Shown piece after piece: positions 45,700 to 53,552 of a DNA stretch of 64,000 nucleotides. This stretch comes from Magnetospira sp. QH-2 (GTDB lineage Bacteria; Pseudomonadota; Alphaproteobacteria; Rhodospirillales; Magnetospiraceae). The notes below the pieces were generated by a model, which did no database searches, was not told the origin of the DNA, and saw only the letters and a program-made list of their open reading frames with translations. Positions within the stretch are counted from its first letter, which is position 1, and each line of letters opens with the position of its first letter. Both the position numbers and the translations under genes were made by a program. The DNA lies in the NCBI RefSeq assembly GCF_000968135.1, contig NZ_FO538765.1:1813819-1877818 (forward strand), given 5' to 3'.

Positions 45700-45876
45700 G
45701 GATCGGCCCGCAGGGTGGTCTCCGGTGGCCGCCCGCGGCGTCAAGCTCCCTCACCGATGCGCCGCATCGCCTTCGGGACCTTTCCTGGCGGTTCGACTCA
45801 CCGGAGACCATTGAAATGGGTCGTATGAAACGCCAAAGGCTTTGGGAACCCCGGTCCAGCCAGATCGGGCTTTTTT
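45700..45876 (+). ncRNA. Candidate structured non-coding RNA
   Basis: A perfect 12-base inverted repeat (TGGTCTCCGGTG at 45716, CACCGGAGACCA at 45799) closes a 71-base interior that holds a further hairpin CGATGC-GCC-GCATCG. It is followed by a rho-independent terminator at 45850-45876. No protein gene on this strand ends near that terminator, which suggests an RNA gene of roughly 160-180 bases. The family is not recognised, and a repeat element is an alternative. Confidence 0.45.
45850..45876 (+). terminator. Rho-independent terminator of the candidate RNA
   Basis: CCCGGTC, loop CAGCCA, GATCGGG (one wobble), then GC... with six T. Orientated left to right, so it does not serve the b561-like gene on the other strand. 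Confidence 0.65.
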
Positions 45877-45885
45877 GCGCGCCGA

Positions 45886-46332
45886 TCAACGGATGATCGT
45901 CCAAGAGGTGGGGATGGTACCTCGCGGGTATTGGGCCGATGAAAACCGGTCTGCCCACCGCATGGCTTTGAATCTTTTTCGGATCACCGGTTTCAAGGCC
46001 AATAGAGCATGCAACCCCGCCGCAATCAGGGGAATTTGCACCAGCATTTCATGAAGATCCTCAAACAGGCCGCCCCAAGTATCGGCGCCCAGACCGCTTA
46101 GAACCGCCACCGTCAGTCCCAATACCAACGCCGAACCCACCAAGCCCCATGACGTGCGCTTGGCCCGGCGGGGTTTGCGCAGCCATTTGATCATGGCGGG
46201 AACCGTTGCCGCCGCGACCAGATAGCCAAAGCTCAGATGCACGATCAGCGGACCTTCTGCGCTCCCATAGGCGAGCAGAAAGGCGATGGCGAGGGTCCAG
46301 TGCAGGGGGCGGCGGCGAAAGGCTCGGATCAT
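45886..46332 (-). CDS. Cytochrome b561-like membrane protein
   Basis: A 148-residue protein with four predicted membrane helices. Histidines sit as expected for b-haem binding: RPLHWTLAIAF (helix 1), LIVHLSFGYLVAA (helix 2), EDLHEMLVQ and AGLHALLAL (helices 3 and 4). It resembles the di-haem b561 / hydrogenase b-type subunit fold. It probably carries electrons between quinone and a periplasmic cytochrome. The start at 46332 has GGAG upstream. Single gene. Confidence 0.75.
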   Translation of the reverse strand: MIRAFRRRPLHWTLAIAFLLAYGSAEGPLIVHLSFGYLVAAATVPAMIKWLRKPRRAKRTSWGLVGSALVLGLTVAVLSGLGADTWGGLFEDLHEMLVQIPLIAAGLHALLALKPVIRKRFKAMRWADRFSSAQYPRGTIPTSWTIIR

Positions 46333-46740
46333 CAGGTTGGCTCCGTGGGGACAAGGGGTCATGGAGCGTAGTCTGGCACGAGTCCCCTGAAGCCCCCCTG
46401 AGAGAGCCGTTCAGGTTCGGTTCAGGTTGGTCGAGACCGGAGTCTTTGCCGTCCAGAACCGCCATGGTGAGGTACTTCCGAGGCCGAAATGAATAAAATC
46501 TATATTCATGTAGTCTAATGATCTTATCAAACCAAATACTTGCGAACTTATTACTAGAACATAATGTCATAATATTAACGCAAGGGTATTTTCGCCTTCA
46601 AGCAGGTCGGCTATAATTTGCAGCAATTAAATGTGAAAAAGGCAACAGGGGCACCGGTGGCAATATTGGGCATCGTTGCCGGTGAAGCGGGCGAGACATC
46701 GTCCGTATCTGAGGTTCATGAGTTTGGGAGGGTTTGTGCC
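46333..46740. other. Gene-free intergenic region
   Basis: About 400 AT-richer bases between divergent genes. The open frame running in from 46618 before the chosen start at 46741 lacks a ribosome site. Promoters for both flanking genes should lie here; no operator stands out. Confidence 0.4.
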
Positions 46741-47160
46741 ATGGAAGCAGTCCAGGTCCACAATGATTATCCGGTATATGTTCTCGATCTCGGCAAGGAC
46801 GAGACCATGTATCAGACGGTCGATGAAATCATTCTCTATTTAAAGCGAATGATCAATGACACGCCGAAAGCATCCTATATCGGCAGTTTCGATCACTATG
46901 ACCACACCACTCGTATCGGCGGCGAAATCGGCGATGAGATTCAGGCTGCCCGCTTGGTGGTGTTCTGCTTCGGGTTCAAGCTGCCCAATCCGGAAGTTCT
47001 GGCGGTGCGCCCGCGTTCTATCGGCGTGGCGGATATGGGCAACCGTTTTGTGATCAGCTTCCTTGAAGCCCCGGTCAATCCGGCCAACGAAACCATTGAA
47101 AAATGGCTGACCGGCTTGCACCACGAAGGGGAAATCAAGCTGGCCGCCGCGGCTCAGTAA
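46741..47160 (+). CDS. Conserved-looking hypothetical protein
   Basis: A 139-residue cytoplasmic protein without membrane segments or signal peptide. It is acidic with an alpha/beta pattern (YPVYVLDLGKDETMYQTVDE, SYIGSFDHYDHTTRIGGEI, FVISFLEAPVNPANETIEKW). The GSFDHYDHT stretch with two His could bind metal. GGGAGG precedes the chosen ATG 46741. I do not recognise the family; a link with energy metabolism is only suggested by location. Confidence 0.65.
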   Translation: MEAVQVHNDYPVYVLDLGKDETMYQTVDEIILYLKRMINDTPKASYIGSFDHYDHTTRIGGEIGDEIQAARLVVFCFGFKLPNPEVLAVRPRSIGVADMGNRFVISFLEAPVNPANETIEKWLTGLHHEGEIKLAAAAQ

Positions 47161-47200
47161 GAGGAAAGGAAACCGGGGAGGCGTTGCTGCGCTCTCTCCG

Positions 47201-47902
47201 TTACGTTGGCGGGCTCAGGCCCTTGGCTGCGGCAAATGGGTCTTCTCCAGCCTGCCAACGGGCTTCGACGTTTGGTTCCGTGAAAGCAATCAACAGGGCA
47301 CCGGTCAGGTCGAGTACGTGACCGGTGCGTTTTTCCCGCTTCAGCCCCAGTTCGATCCCAGCCAAGAGACATTGGGCGATACGCAACGGGTGGCCGTAGC
47401 CCTCAATGGCCAGATCGACTTGGTGATCGATTTTGCGCTGTTCACAGACCGAGGCATCATAGGCATTGAACCCCCTGCAGATGAACGGGCGGGCGGCATA
47501 GACCCGGCATTTTCCATCTTCCAACAAGGGGCAGGGGAAGAAGAGTTGACCCGTGTCCTCGCGCAAGGCCGCCTCACGCATCGCCAGGGCGCTTTGAAGC
47601 GACGGAACCAACGCCTCGATGTTCAAGGTGGCGCGGAGGGTCTGGACAATGCCGAATAGTTCGATCGGGGATAGGTGAACCTGAAAGTTATGGCAGCAGA
47701 AATGGCACCCTGCCTTGCAAGCCAAGGGCCGGGGTGGGGGTTGTTGGGCCGAGATGGTCGCCAGGTAGGCTTCCGCCAAATCAATGAGAGCCCGCGAAAG
47801 GGCGGTGATGTCAGCAGACCCCTCGGACATATATCCAGCGACGATCTTGGCCACACCGTCGCGCAGGGCGGTTTCATATCCATAGGGGCTGGGCTGATTC
47901 AT
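47201..47902 (-). CDS. YkgJ family cysteine cluster protein
   Basis: A 233-residue protein with the YkgJ-type zinc- or iron-binding cysteines: CKAGCHFCCHN around residue 65, then CPLLEDGKCRVYAARPFICR with the CxIY-xRPxxCR pattern. The family is widespread, and its biochemical role is not settled. The N-terminal region is helical and specific to this protein. Single gene. Confidence 0.85.
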   Translation of the reverse strand: MNQPSPYGYETALRDGVAKIVAGYMSEGSADITALSRALIDLAEAYLATISAQQPPPRPLACKAGCHFCCHNFQVHLSPIELFGIVQTLRATLNIEALVPSLQSALAMREAALREDTGQLFFPCPLLEDGKCRVYAARPFICRGFNAYDASVCEQRKIDHQVDLAIEGYGHPLRIAQCLLAGIELGLKREKRTGHVLDLTGALLIAFTEPNVEARWQAGEDPFAAAKGLSPPT

Positions 47903-48151
47903 GGGCTGATCTTAAGGGGCTGGGACAAGATTGACTACCATTGTCCTTGGTTCACAACCATCCCCGCCGCCAAGGCTCGGATCGGAAGTGATTTGTTGGT
48001 CTGTCGTGACCGGGAAGAGGCTTTATCTAAAGGAAATGCCTATTGTATTAGGAAAACCTAATTGACAGTATATTAGAATTATATAATGTTTGTGGGGCGA
48101 TTGTGAAAACGATTACCTGACCCGTCAAAACGCGCATCGGAGAAAATGTCC

Positions 48152-48355
48152 ATGGAAACCCTGATCGAACCGAAACCAGAATGGAACCAAATGTTGGATG
48201 CCGTGACCGAGGCTTATGAGCATGGTGAGGATTTCGAGGCCGTTCGGCTGGCCCGTGAGCTCTGCGACGCCCTGGATCAAGAAGACGGGCCGGAAGCCGA
48301 GGTCATTCGTGAACGCATGCAGCTAATCACCGAGGCGCTGGACGTCGCGGCCTGA
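48152..48355 (+). CDS. Small acidic hypothetical protein
   Basis: A 67-residue acidic, mostly helical protein (METLIEPKPEWNQMLDAVTE...). GGAG lies nine bases before ATG 48152; ATG 48146 in the same frame is closer than ideal. It ends immediately before the stop of the convergent dCMP deaminase. It may be a TPR-like half motif. Function unknown. Confidence 0.6.
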   Translation: METLIEPKPEWNQMLDAVTEAYEHGEDFEAVRLARELCDALDQEDGPEAEVIRERMQLITEALDVAA

Positions 48356-48820
48356 TCAGTCGGTTTTGGCATGGGTGGCCACGACGACGGACACCCCGGC
48401 CTCTTCGAACATGGTGTCGGAGGTCTTGATGTCCGCCTCCCATCGCTCCATGAAGGGGCCGTCCATGGTCGCGCCATCCACCACCACCCGCGATATTCCC
48501 GCTTGGATGATCTTGCGGGCGCAGCCGCAGCAGGGGTAGTGGGTAACATAGAGGGTGCTGCCATGTGTGCTCGCGCCCATCCGCGCGGCATTGCAAATGG
48601 CGTTCTCCTCGGCGTGACTGGTCCATTGATATTTGGTCGGGCGTTCGTGACGCTCTTCAACCATGTCATCGATATTGCGAGGGAATCCGTTGTAGGCAAA
48701 GGTGATTGGTGTACGGTCATCGCGGATCAACACCGCCCCCACCTGGGTGCTGCGATCCTTGGACCAGGAGGCCACCTCATGAGCGAGGCGCAGAAAGCGG
48801 TCGTGCCATTTATCGCTCAA
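48356..48820 (-). CDS. Deoxycytidylate deaminase-type (dCMP/ComEB) zinc deaminase
   Basis: A 154-residue cytidine-deaminase-fold enzyme. Zinc and proton-shuttle residues are seen in TSHAEENAIC (HAE) and YPCCGCARKIIQ (PCxxC). The large STQVGAVLI start and NGFPRNIDD block point to the dCMP deaminase group, which makes dUMP for thymidylate synthesis. It is followed on the same strand, upstream by 20 bases, by the SoxW-like gene, probably by chance. Confidence 0.9.
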   Translation of the reverse strand: MSDKWHDRFLRLAHEVASWSKDRSTQVGAVLIRDDRTPITFAYNGFPRNIDDMVEERHERPTKYQWTSHAEENAICNAARMGASTHGSTLYVTHYPCCGCARKIIQAGISRVVVDGATMDGPFMERWEADIKTSDTMFEEAGVSVVVATHAKTD

Positions 48821-48840
48821 GGCAGGGGCCTCCGGGTTGG

Positions 48841-49407
48841 TTAGGATGACTTGTTGGCCGCTTTGGCCTTGTCCCGTTGCTGCTTCAGCCAGCGCGGGAA
48901 CAGAACACCCTTGGACGGGCCGCCGTCAACCACGTACTCAAAGGCTTTGAGATAGAATCTCGGGGCCAGGTAACCGGGCACCCGGAAGACTTCCTTGCCT
49001 TCGGGACCGAAGAATACGGTGGTCGGAGAGAAGTTGACCATCAGCTTTTCGTTAAACCGGGCTTCGGCCAGCACCTCGCCGTCGAAGTCGGTAACTTCGT
49101 TGGCGCCATACATGTTGATGACCATGATGTCGAAATTCTTGGATACGTAATCGATGGTCTCTTTTTCCTGAAAGTTGACCTCGTGCAGGCGCTGGCAGGC
49201 GCCACAACCTTCTTGCTCGAAGACCAGCACCAGGCCTTTCTTGCCGGCGTCCAGGGCTTCCTGCAGGTCTTCCTTGAGATCCAGGAACGACAGGTTTTTA
49301 AACCAGGACTCCGTGTGAACGCCGTCATCACGCAGGATTCCCCCAGCCTGCGCCGGAAGAGTCAGCAACACCAAGGCGGCCAGAGCCAAAATGGAACGTC
49401 GAAACAT
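48841..49407 (-). CDS. SoxW-like periplasmic thioredoxin
   Basis: A 188-residue exported thioredoxin-fold protein with a signal peptide ending AQA and the redox pair Cys68/Cys71 in EGCGACQRLHE. The Pro-loop FSPTTVFF and the C-terminal GYLAPRFYLKAFEYV block match SoxW-type proteins, which reduce cysteines of the Sox thiosulfate-oxidising system. It lies downstream of the SoxE/SoxF-like pair, but a terminator at 49433-49460 separates them. Confidence 0.8.
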   Translation of the reverse strand: MFRRSILALAALVLLTLPAQAGGILRDDGVHTESWFKNLSFLDLKEDLQEALDAGKKGLVLVFEQEGCGACQRLHEVNFQEKETIDYVSKNFDIMVINMYGANEVTDFDGEVLAEARFNEKLMVNFSPTTVFFGPEGKEVFRVPGYLAPRFYLKAFEYVVDGGPSKGVLFPRWLKQQRDKAKAANKSS

Positions 49408-49432
49408 AGATACCTCCTTGTGGGGACCGATG

Positions 49433-49460
49433 AAAAAGCGGGGACCCTTCGGCCCCCGCT
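49433..49460 (-). terminator. Rho-independent terminator after the second FCSD flavoprotein gene
   Basis: On the minus strand AGCGGGGGCC, loop GAAG, GGTCCCCGCT (one wobble) and then five T. It lies 34 bases past the flavoprotein stop. Confidence 0.8.
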
Positions 49461-49493
49461 GTTCATCGTCTGGAGTGGGCCTCGACCTGAAAA

Positions 49494-50774
49494 TCAGGTG
49501 CGGCTCCAGATGTCATTGGTGATATTGGCGAACCAGCCGCGGGCATAGTTGGCCTCGGCCTTGCGGAACTTGGCGCCTTCACCCAAGGGCGACAGACCAC
49601 CGGAACCGGCTTTGCCGCGATAGCCCTTGTCCGTCAGCTGATACACCGCCGTCACCGAGATGCCATGGGTCGGAGTGATCAGGCTGTAACAGGTGTTGGT
49701 GGTGGTCGGCACGCCCGGTTCGCGACCGGCCAGAGAATCGACAACCGCCGCGGCACAGACCTTGGCCTGAGTATTGGCGGCGTTGCCGGATTTCGGCATC
49801 CCGTTCACCGTGGCCGCGTCACCCAGCACATAGACGTTCTTTTGCAAGGTCGACTCGAAGGTCTTGTGATCGATGGGGCACCAGCCCTTGGCATCGGCAA
49901 GACCCATGGTGAAGGCAATGTCGTTGGCCTTTTGCAGCGGGATGTAGTTGAGCACCGCTGCCTTGTGTTTCTCGAACTCGGTTTCCGCCACGTTGTCCTT
50001 GGCATTGACCGAAACGACCTTGCCGTCCTTGGAGCGCGGCACCCATTCGATCATGTCGCCGTAATGCTGCTTCCAGCCTTCCATGAACAGGCCCTGCTTG
50101 GAGAACTTGTCTTTGGAATCCAGGATCAGCACCTTGGACTTGGGCTTATTGTACTTCAGGTAGTGAGCGATCATGCTGGCCCGCTCGTACGGCCCCGGGG
50201 GGCAGCGGAACGGATTGGCCGGCGGGGCAATGACTACAACGCCGCCATCATCCATGGCGCGCAGTTGATCATGCAGGATCTTGGTTTGCGGACCACCGTT
50301 CCAGGCATGGGGGACGAGCTGTGCCGCCGCCATGTCATAGCCCGGAGTTTCTTCCCACTTAAAGCCGACACCTGGCGAGACCACCAGTTTGTCATAGGGG
50401 AACGAGCTGCCCTTGTCGGTCATGACCATCTTCTTGTCGGGGTCAAAGCCGGTGACGGTCTCGTGCACCACGACCACGCCGTCATCGTCACGCAGGTTGT
50501 CGTACCCGAAAGTGATCGAGTCGAAGCTGCGGATGCCGCCGAGATAAAGGTTCGAGAAAGGGCAAGAGGTGAAATGGGTTTTCGGTTCGATCAAGGTGAC
50601 CTGAACGGTCGGATCGAATTTGCGGATGTACTTCGCGGCGGTCGCGCCACCAAAGCCACCGCCGATGACGACGACGCGCGCGGCGCCTTCTCCGCAACCT
50701 GCGATTCCGAAGGCGGAAACGGCGCCCGCCGTGCCCGCGAGCTGCAGAAATGTCCTGCGGCTTGTACGTGCCAT
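49494..50774 (-). CDS. FCSD flavoprotein homologue (SoxF/FccB-like)
   Basis: A 426-residue exported FAD protein. A twin-arginine signal (RTSRRTFLQLAG) leads to VVVIGGGFGGATAAKYIRKF for FAD binding. The redox cysteines are Cys71 (FTSCPFSNLYLGG) and a C-terminal one (TNTCYSLITPTHG). The FTSCPFSN block differs from HTCYLSN of the other two copies and fits SoxF-type proteins. The start at 50774 has GGGAGG nine bases upstream. It pairs with the monohaem cytochrome gene 22 bases before it. Confidence 0.88.
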   Translation of the reverse strand: MARTSRRTFLQLAGTAGAVSAFGIAGCGEGAARVVVIGGGFGGATAAKYIRKFDPTVQVTLIEPKTHFTSCPFSNLYLGGIRSFDSITFGYDNLRDDDGVVVVHETVTGFDPDKKMVMTDKGSSFPYDKLVVSPGVGFKWEETPGYDMAAAQLVPHAWNGGPQTKILHDQLRAMDDGGVVVIAPPANPFRCPPGPYERASMIAHYLKYNKPKSKVLILDSKDKFSKQGLFMEGWKQHYGDMIEWVPRSKDGKVVSVNAKDNVAETEFEKHKAAVLNYIPLQKANDIAFTMGLADAKGWCPIDHKTFESTLQKNVYVLGDAATVNGMPKSGNAANTQAKVCAAAVVDSLAGREPGVPTTTNTCYSLITPTHGISVTAVYQLTDKGYRGKAGSGGLSPLGEGAKFRKAEANYARGWFANITNDIWSRT

Positions 50775-50796
50775 GGGTCTGTTCCTCCCTAAAGTA

Positions 50797-51117
50797 TTAT
50801 TTGTTGATTTTTTCCAAATATTCCGCGATCGCCTTGATTTCCTTGTCGGAATAACCCTTGGCAATTCGGTTCATGATCGGGGCCGTTTTGGTGTCCCCTT
50901 TGTAGTCGCCCATATAACCGATCATCCGCTCGGCGGTGATCCCCTTCAAGGCGGGAATAATGCCGAGGGATTCCCCATTGGGTCCATGGCAATTATAGCA
51001 GTTGGATGCCAGAAGCTCTGCCCGCGCCATGTCTTCGGCCTTGGCGGAATTTGTCCCCGCGAGTCCGAAAACCACAGCCAGGGCAGCCCCACAAAGGGCG
51101 CTCTGTTTGTAATTCAT
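50797..51117 (-). CDS. Monohaem cytochrome c partner (SoxE/FccA-like)
   Basis: A 106-residue periplasmic cytochrome with a signal peptide ending AKA and one CYNCH site (40-44). Single-domain class I fold; IMNRIAKGYSDKEIKAIAEY matches the [10 protein letters not shown] block of the dihaem subunits elsewhere in the window, so it is a one-domain relative of them. It should accept electrons from the flavoprotein encoded next. Confidence 0.82.
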   Translation of the reverse strand: MNYKQSALCGAALAVVFGLAGTNSAKAEDMARAELLASNCYNCHGPNGESLGIIPALKGITAERMIGYMGDYKGDTKTAPIMNRIAKGYSDKEIKAIAEYLEKINK

Positions 51118-51473
51118 ATGTTCCTCCCAGTCGTCGCTCGTTACGTGCTTGTTTGATTTCCGGCTTTATCCGGTATGTCTCGCGGATCGGAGGAAAATTT
51201 CACCTCTTTCACCGTGATCATGTGGAAATAACGGATAACACACCGTGTCCAGTTTGCAAACCGTTATTGGACACGGATTTTGTAACGAATTAGGGTCAAG
51301 AAAGAGGTTGGGTATGGTGATGGTGAATTCGGTCTTTGTTGGCAGGAACACCGGCCATCCAAGAGATATTACGAATGCGAAATAACCACAGTTTAATCCG
51401 GGTTACTTTGTGCCCATGAAAGGCGATAAGCAAGAATACCAAATTGAATGATGCACATAAGGAAAACCAGAAA
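51118..51473. other. Intergenic region between the SoxE-like and FecR genes
   Basis: Contains a perfect nine-base inverted repeat, CCGTGTCCA at 51243 and TGGACACGG at 51268, enclosing the palindrome GTTTGCAAAC. It is a reasonable operator or leader hairpin for the divergent genes. Nothing else stands out. Confidence 0.5.
51243..51276. repeat. Nested dyad upstream of the SoxE/SoxF-like pair
   Basis: Outer arms CCGTGTCCA / TGGACACGG are perfectly complementary across a 16-base loop. The loop starts with the ten-base palindrome GTTTGCAAAC. It lies about 126 bases before the cytochrome start. Confidence 0.55.
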
Positions 51474-51941
51474 ATGCATGGAATGATTCGGCTGATCGGC
51501 GGCGTGATTGGCATGATGGCCCTCATGGCCGTTGGCCTTGTGGCGATTGCGGCGGACGGGCCTGTCCTTGTGGGGCAGGTCAAGGTCACCCAGGGCGACA
51601 CTTATGTGGTCCGAGGGGATCAACGCCTGACCCTGGATGAAGGGGCTTTGATATATCTCAACGACAAGGTTTCCACCGTCGGGGATAGTGCCTTGGGCAT
51701 TACCTTGGAGGATGCCACGACCTTGTCTTTGGGCTCGGACAGTGAATTGGAGATCAATGAGTTCGTGTTCGATCCAGCCACCGATAACCTGGGCATGGGT
51801 TTGGGCTTGGTGAAGGGGACTCTGGCCTATGTTTCCGGGACCATTGCCTCGCTGGCACCGGAGAATGTGGCCGTGCACACCCCGGTGGCCACCATCGGTA
51901 TTCGCGGGACCCGCTTCGTGGTCCGGGCCAGTGGTGAATAA
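51474..51941 (+). CDS. FecR domain-containing protein
   Basis: A 155-residue exported protein: signal or membrane segment (about residues 4-26), then a FecR domain (GQVKVTQGDTYVVRGDQRLT, LDEGALIYLNDKVSTVGDSA, TPVATIGIRGTRFVV). It lacks the anti-sigma N-terminal part of true FecR and has no sigma-factor gene nearby. Such stand-alone FecR proteins are often surface-associated and followed by OmpA proteins, as here (11 bases). The start at 51474 has AAGGA upstream. Confidence 0.85.
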   Translation: MHGMIRLIGGVIGMMALMAVGLVAIAADGPVLVGQVKVTQGDTYVVRGDQRLTLDEGALIYLNDKVSTVGDSALGITLEDATTLSLGSDSELEINEFVFDPATDNLGMGLGLVKGTLAYVSGTIASLAPENVAVHTPVATIGIRGTRFVVRASGE

Positions 51942-51952
51942 GGAAAAATGAT

Positions 51953-52549
51953 ATGATTGAATGGATTCTCATTGCCCTGTTCGCGGGTGCCGTGGGGCTC
52001 TTGCAGCCCGATGACAACATGGTGGTTTTGCTGGCCGAGGAAGATGGCTCCGTGGGGCGGGTGGTGGTGCGGACGAACGGGGGCGAACAGGTTCTCGATC
52101 AGGCCGGATCGGCAACGACCTTCGCCGGAACCGAGGAAGCGCCGTCCGCGCCCAGGACCCTGACGGCTGAAGAGATCAATAGCGAGTTCGGAAAGGTTCT
52201 GGACGCTCATCCGCCCATTCCGCTGTTCTTCAAACTCTATTTCGAGACAGGGGGCGCGACCCTGACGCCGGAATCCAAGGCACGGGTTTCCGAGATCCTC
52301 CAGGCGGCCAAGGATCGTAAACATGCCCGGGTTTCCGTGATTGGTCATACGGACCGGCAAGGAAGCGCGGCCCTCAATGCCGAACTGGCACGGAAAAGGG
52401 CCGTGGTCATGAAAGACCTTCTGGTTGCCGCGGGCTTGCCAACGGAGGCCTTGACCGTTCGCTCCCACGGCGAGAACGATCCGATTGTTCCCACGGCGGA
52501 CGAGGTGGACGAGCCGCGCAACCGTCGGGTGGAAATCAATATCAGATAA
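51953..52549 (+). CDS. OmpA family protein
   Basis: A 198-residue protein: N-terminal membrane segment (residues 1-20), linker of about 70 residues, then a peptidoglycan-binding OmpA domain (FKLYFETGGATLTPESKARV, SVIGHTDRQGSAALNAELAR, SHGENDPIVP, NRRVEINI). The Asp and Arg of the HTDRxGS and NRRVE blocks bind peptidoglycan. It probably tethers a cell-envelope complex with the FecR-domain protein encoded just before. Confidence 0.88.
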   Translation: MIEWILIALFAGAVGLLQPDDNMVVLLAEEDGSVGRVVVRTNGGEQVLDQAGSATTFAGTEEAPSAPRTLTAEEINSEFGKVLDAHPPIPLFFKLYFETGGATLTPESKARVSEILQAAKDRKHARVSVIGHTDRQGSAALNAELARKRAVVMKDLLVAAGLPTEALTVRSHGENDPIVPTADEVDEPRNRRVEINIR

Positions 52550-52582
52550 TGGGTCGACGAGCCGGGGCGGTGATTAAAGTCT

Positions 52583-53533
52583 TTAGACCGCCTCGGCGCC
52601 GTAGAACAGGGTCACCGTGTGCTTGGCTTCGGCGAAGAACAGCCAGCGTTCGACGACAATTCCCAGGCTCACCGATAGACCGGCCAGGATGCTCGCCACC
52701 AGCGAGATCCAGGTGTCGCCGAAGGCCACGGTGAGGGCGGTGAAGAACAGCGGCAGGGCAAAGGCGAACAGGTGGGTCACGCCGCGCAGGTTGGCGGCAT
52801 GCTTGCGCGCCACTTCATAGCCCATTTCCCGAAGCAGATAATTGTCCACGTAGTGAGGGCTCTCCACCGCTCGCACCCGTCCATAGACCCGCAGGCCGGT
52901 GGCGGTTTCCGGGGTGCTGATGGCTTCGGTGTTGTCGACGAAGTTCCAATACATCAACTTTGCGCCCCAGCCGGCAACCACCGTGGCCAGCACCCAGCCG
53001 GAGATATAGGGGTTGCTGAGGCCAAAAGATTCCACCAGCACATTGAACCAGACCCCGCCGGTCATCACGCCAAGGATGGTGTAGGAAGGCGGCACCCAGA
53101 TGTTGTGCCATTGATGGATGGTCTTCAGACTGCCGTAAATCATCGAGGTGCAGAACACGGTCAGCATGGCCATGCCCGCCGTGGCCAGACCGACCACCGC
53201 CCAGGGGCCATAGTTATCCTCGAAAATCAGCCAGCCGAGAGCGAACAGCCCTGCCGCCGGGAAGGTCAGCACCGCCGCCACGCCTTCGCGCGCCAGCCAG
53301 GAGGATTTCCATTGGGTCAAGGCCCGCCAGGCCCGCTCCGGATGACCCAGATGGAAGGTCGAGGACAGCAGACCCACGGACACGGTACCCAGGGCCACGG
53401 CGAAGGACACCAGGCCAAACCAGAAGTCGGCGGGCAGGGCGCCAGCGGCGGACAGGAAGCCCATGATGGTCAGCATGCCGTAACCGGCGCCGGACGTGGT
53501 GGTAAAGAAGATGACGGAATAGGCGGGATGCAT
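52583..53533 (-). CDS. soeC: SoeC-type membrane anchor subunit (DmsC/NrfD-like)
   Basis: A 316-residue integral membrane protein with about eight hydrophobic helices, resembling DmsC/SoeC anchors (STFHLGHPERAWRALTQWKSSWLAREG is the recognisable block). It attaches the catalytic subunits to the cytoplasmic membrane and delivers electrons to quinone. It follows soeB by 19 bases. Confidence 0.85.
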   Translation of the reverse strand: MHPAYSVIFFTTTSGAGYGMLTIMGFLSAAGALPADFWFGLVSFAVALGTVSVGLLSSTFHLGHPERAWRALTQWKSSWLAREGVAAVLTFPAAGLFALGWLIFEDNYGPWAVVGLATAGMAMLTVFCTSMIYGSLKTIHQWHNIWVPPSYTILGVMTGGVWFNVLVESFGLSNPYISGWVLATVVAGWGAKLMYWNFVDNTEAISTPETATGLRVYGRVRAVESPHYVDNYLLREMGYEVARKHAANLRGVTHLFAFALPLFFTALTVAFGDTWISLVASILAGLSVSLGIVVERWLFFAEAKHTVTLFYGAEAV

Positions 53534-53552
53534 GGTTTCGGTGTCCTTTCCG

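Larger units (their letters stand above)
45446..45885. other. Gene-free right edge of the haem/PQQ island
   Basis: Contains the IS5 remnant, the right palindromic repeat, and the candidate structured RNA listed separately. No intact protein gene. Confidence 0.6.

Noticed and set aside
41936-45900. Attachment-site duplication of the tRNA-His 3' end at the far side of the island
   Set aside because: I looked for a repeat of the tRNA 3' end near 45700 and found none, so tRNA-targeted integration is not shown.
45674-45958. A 94-codon open frame on the minus strand across the candidate RNA
   Set aside because: It overlaps both the RNA-like structure and the b561-like gene, with no ribosome site and a composition rich in Arg typical of non-coding GC-rich DNA.
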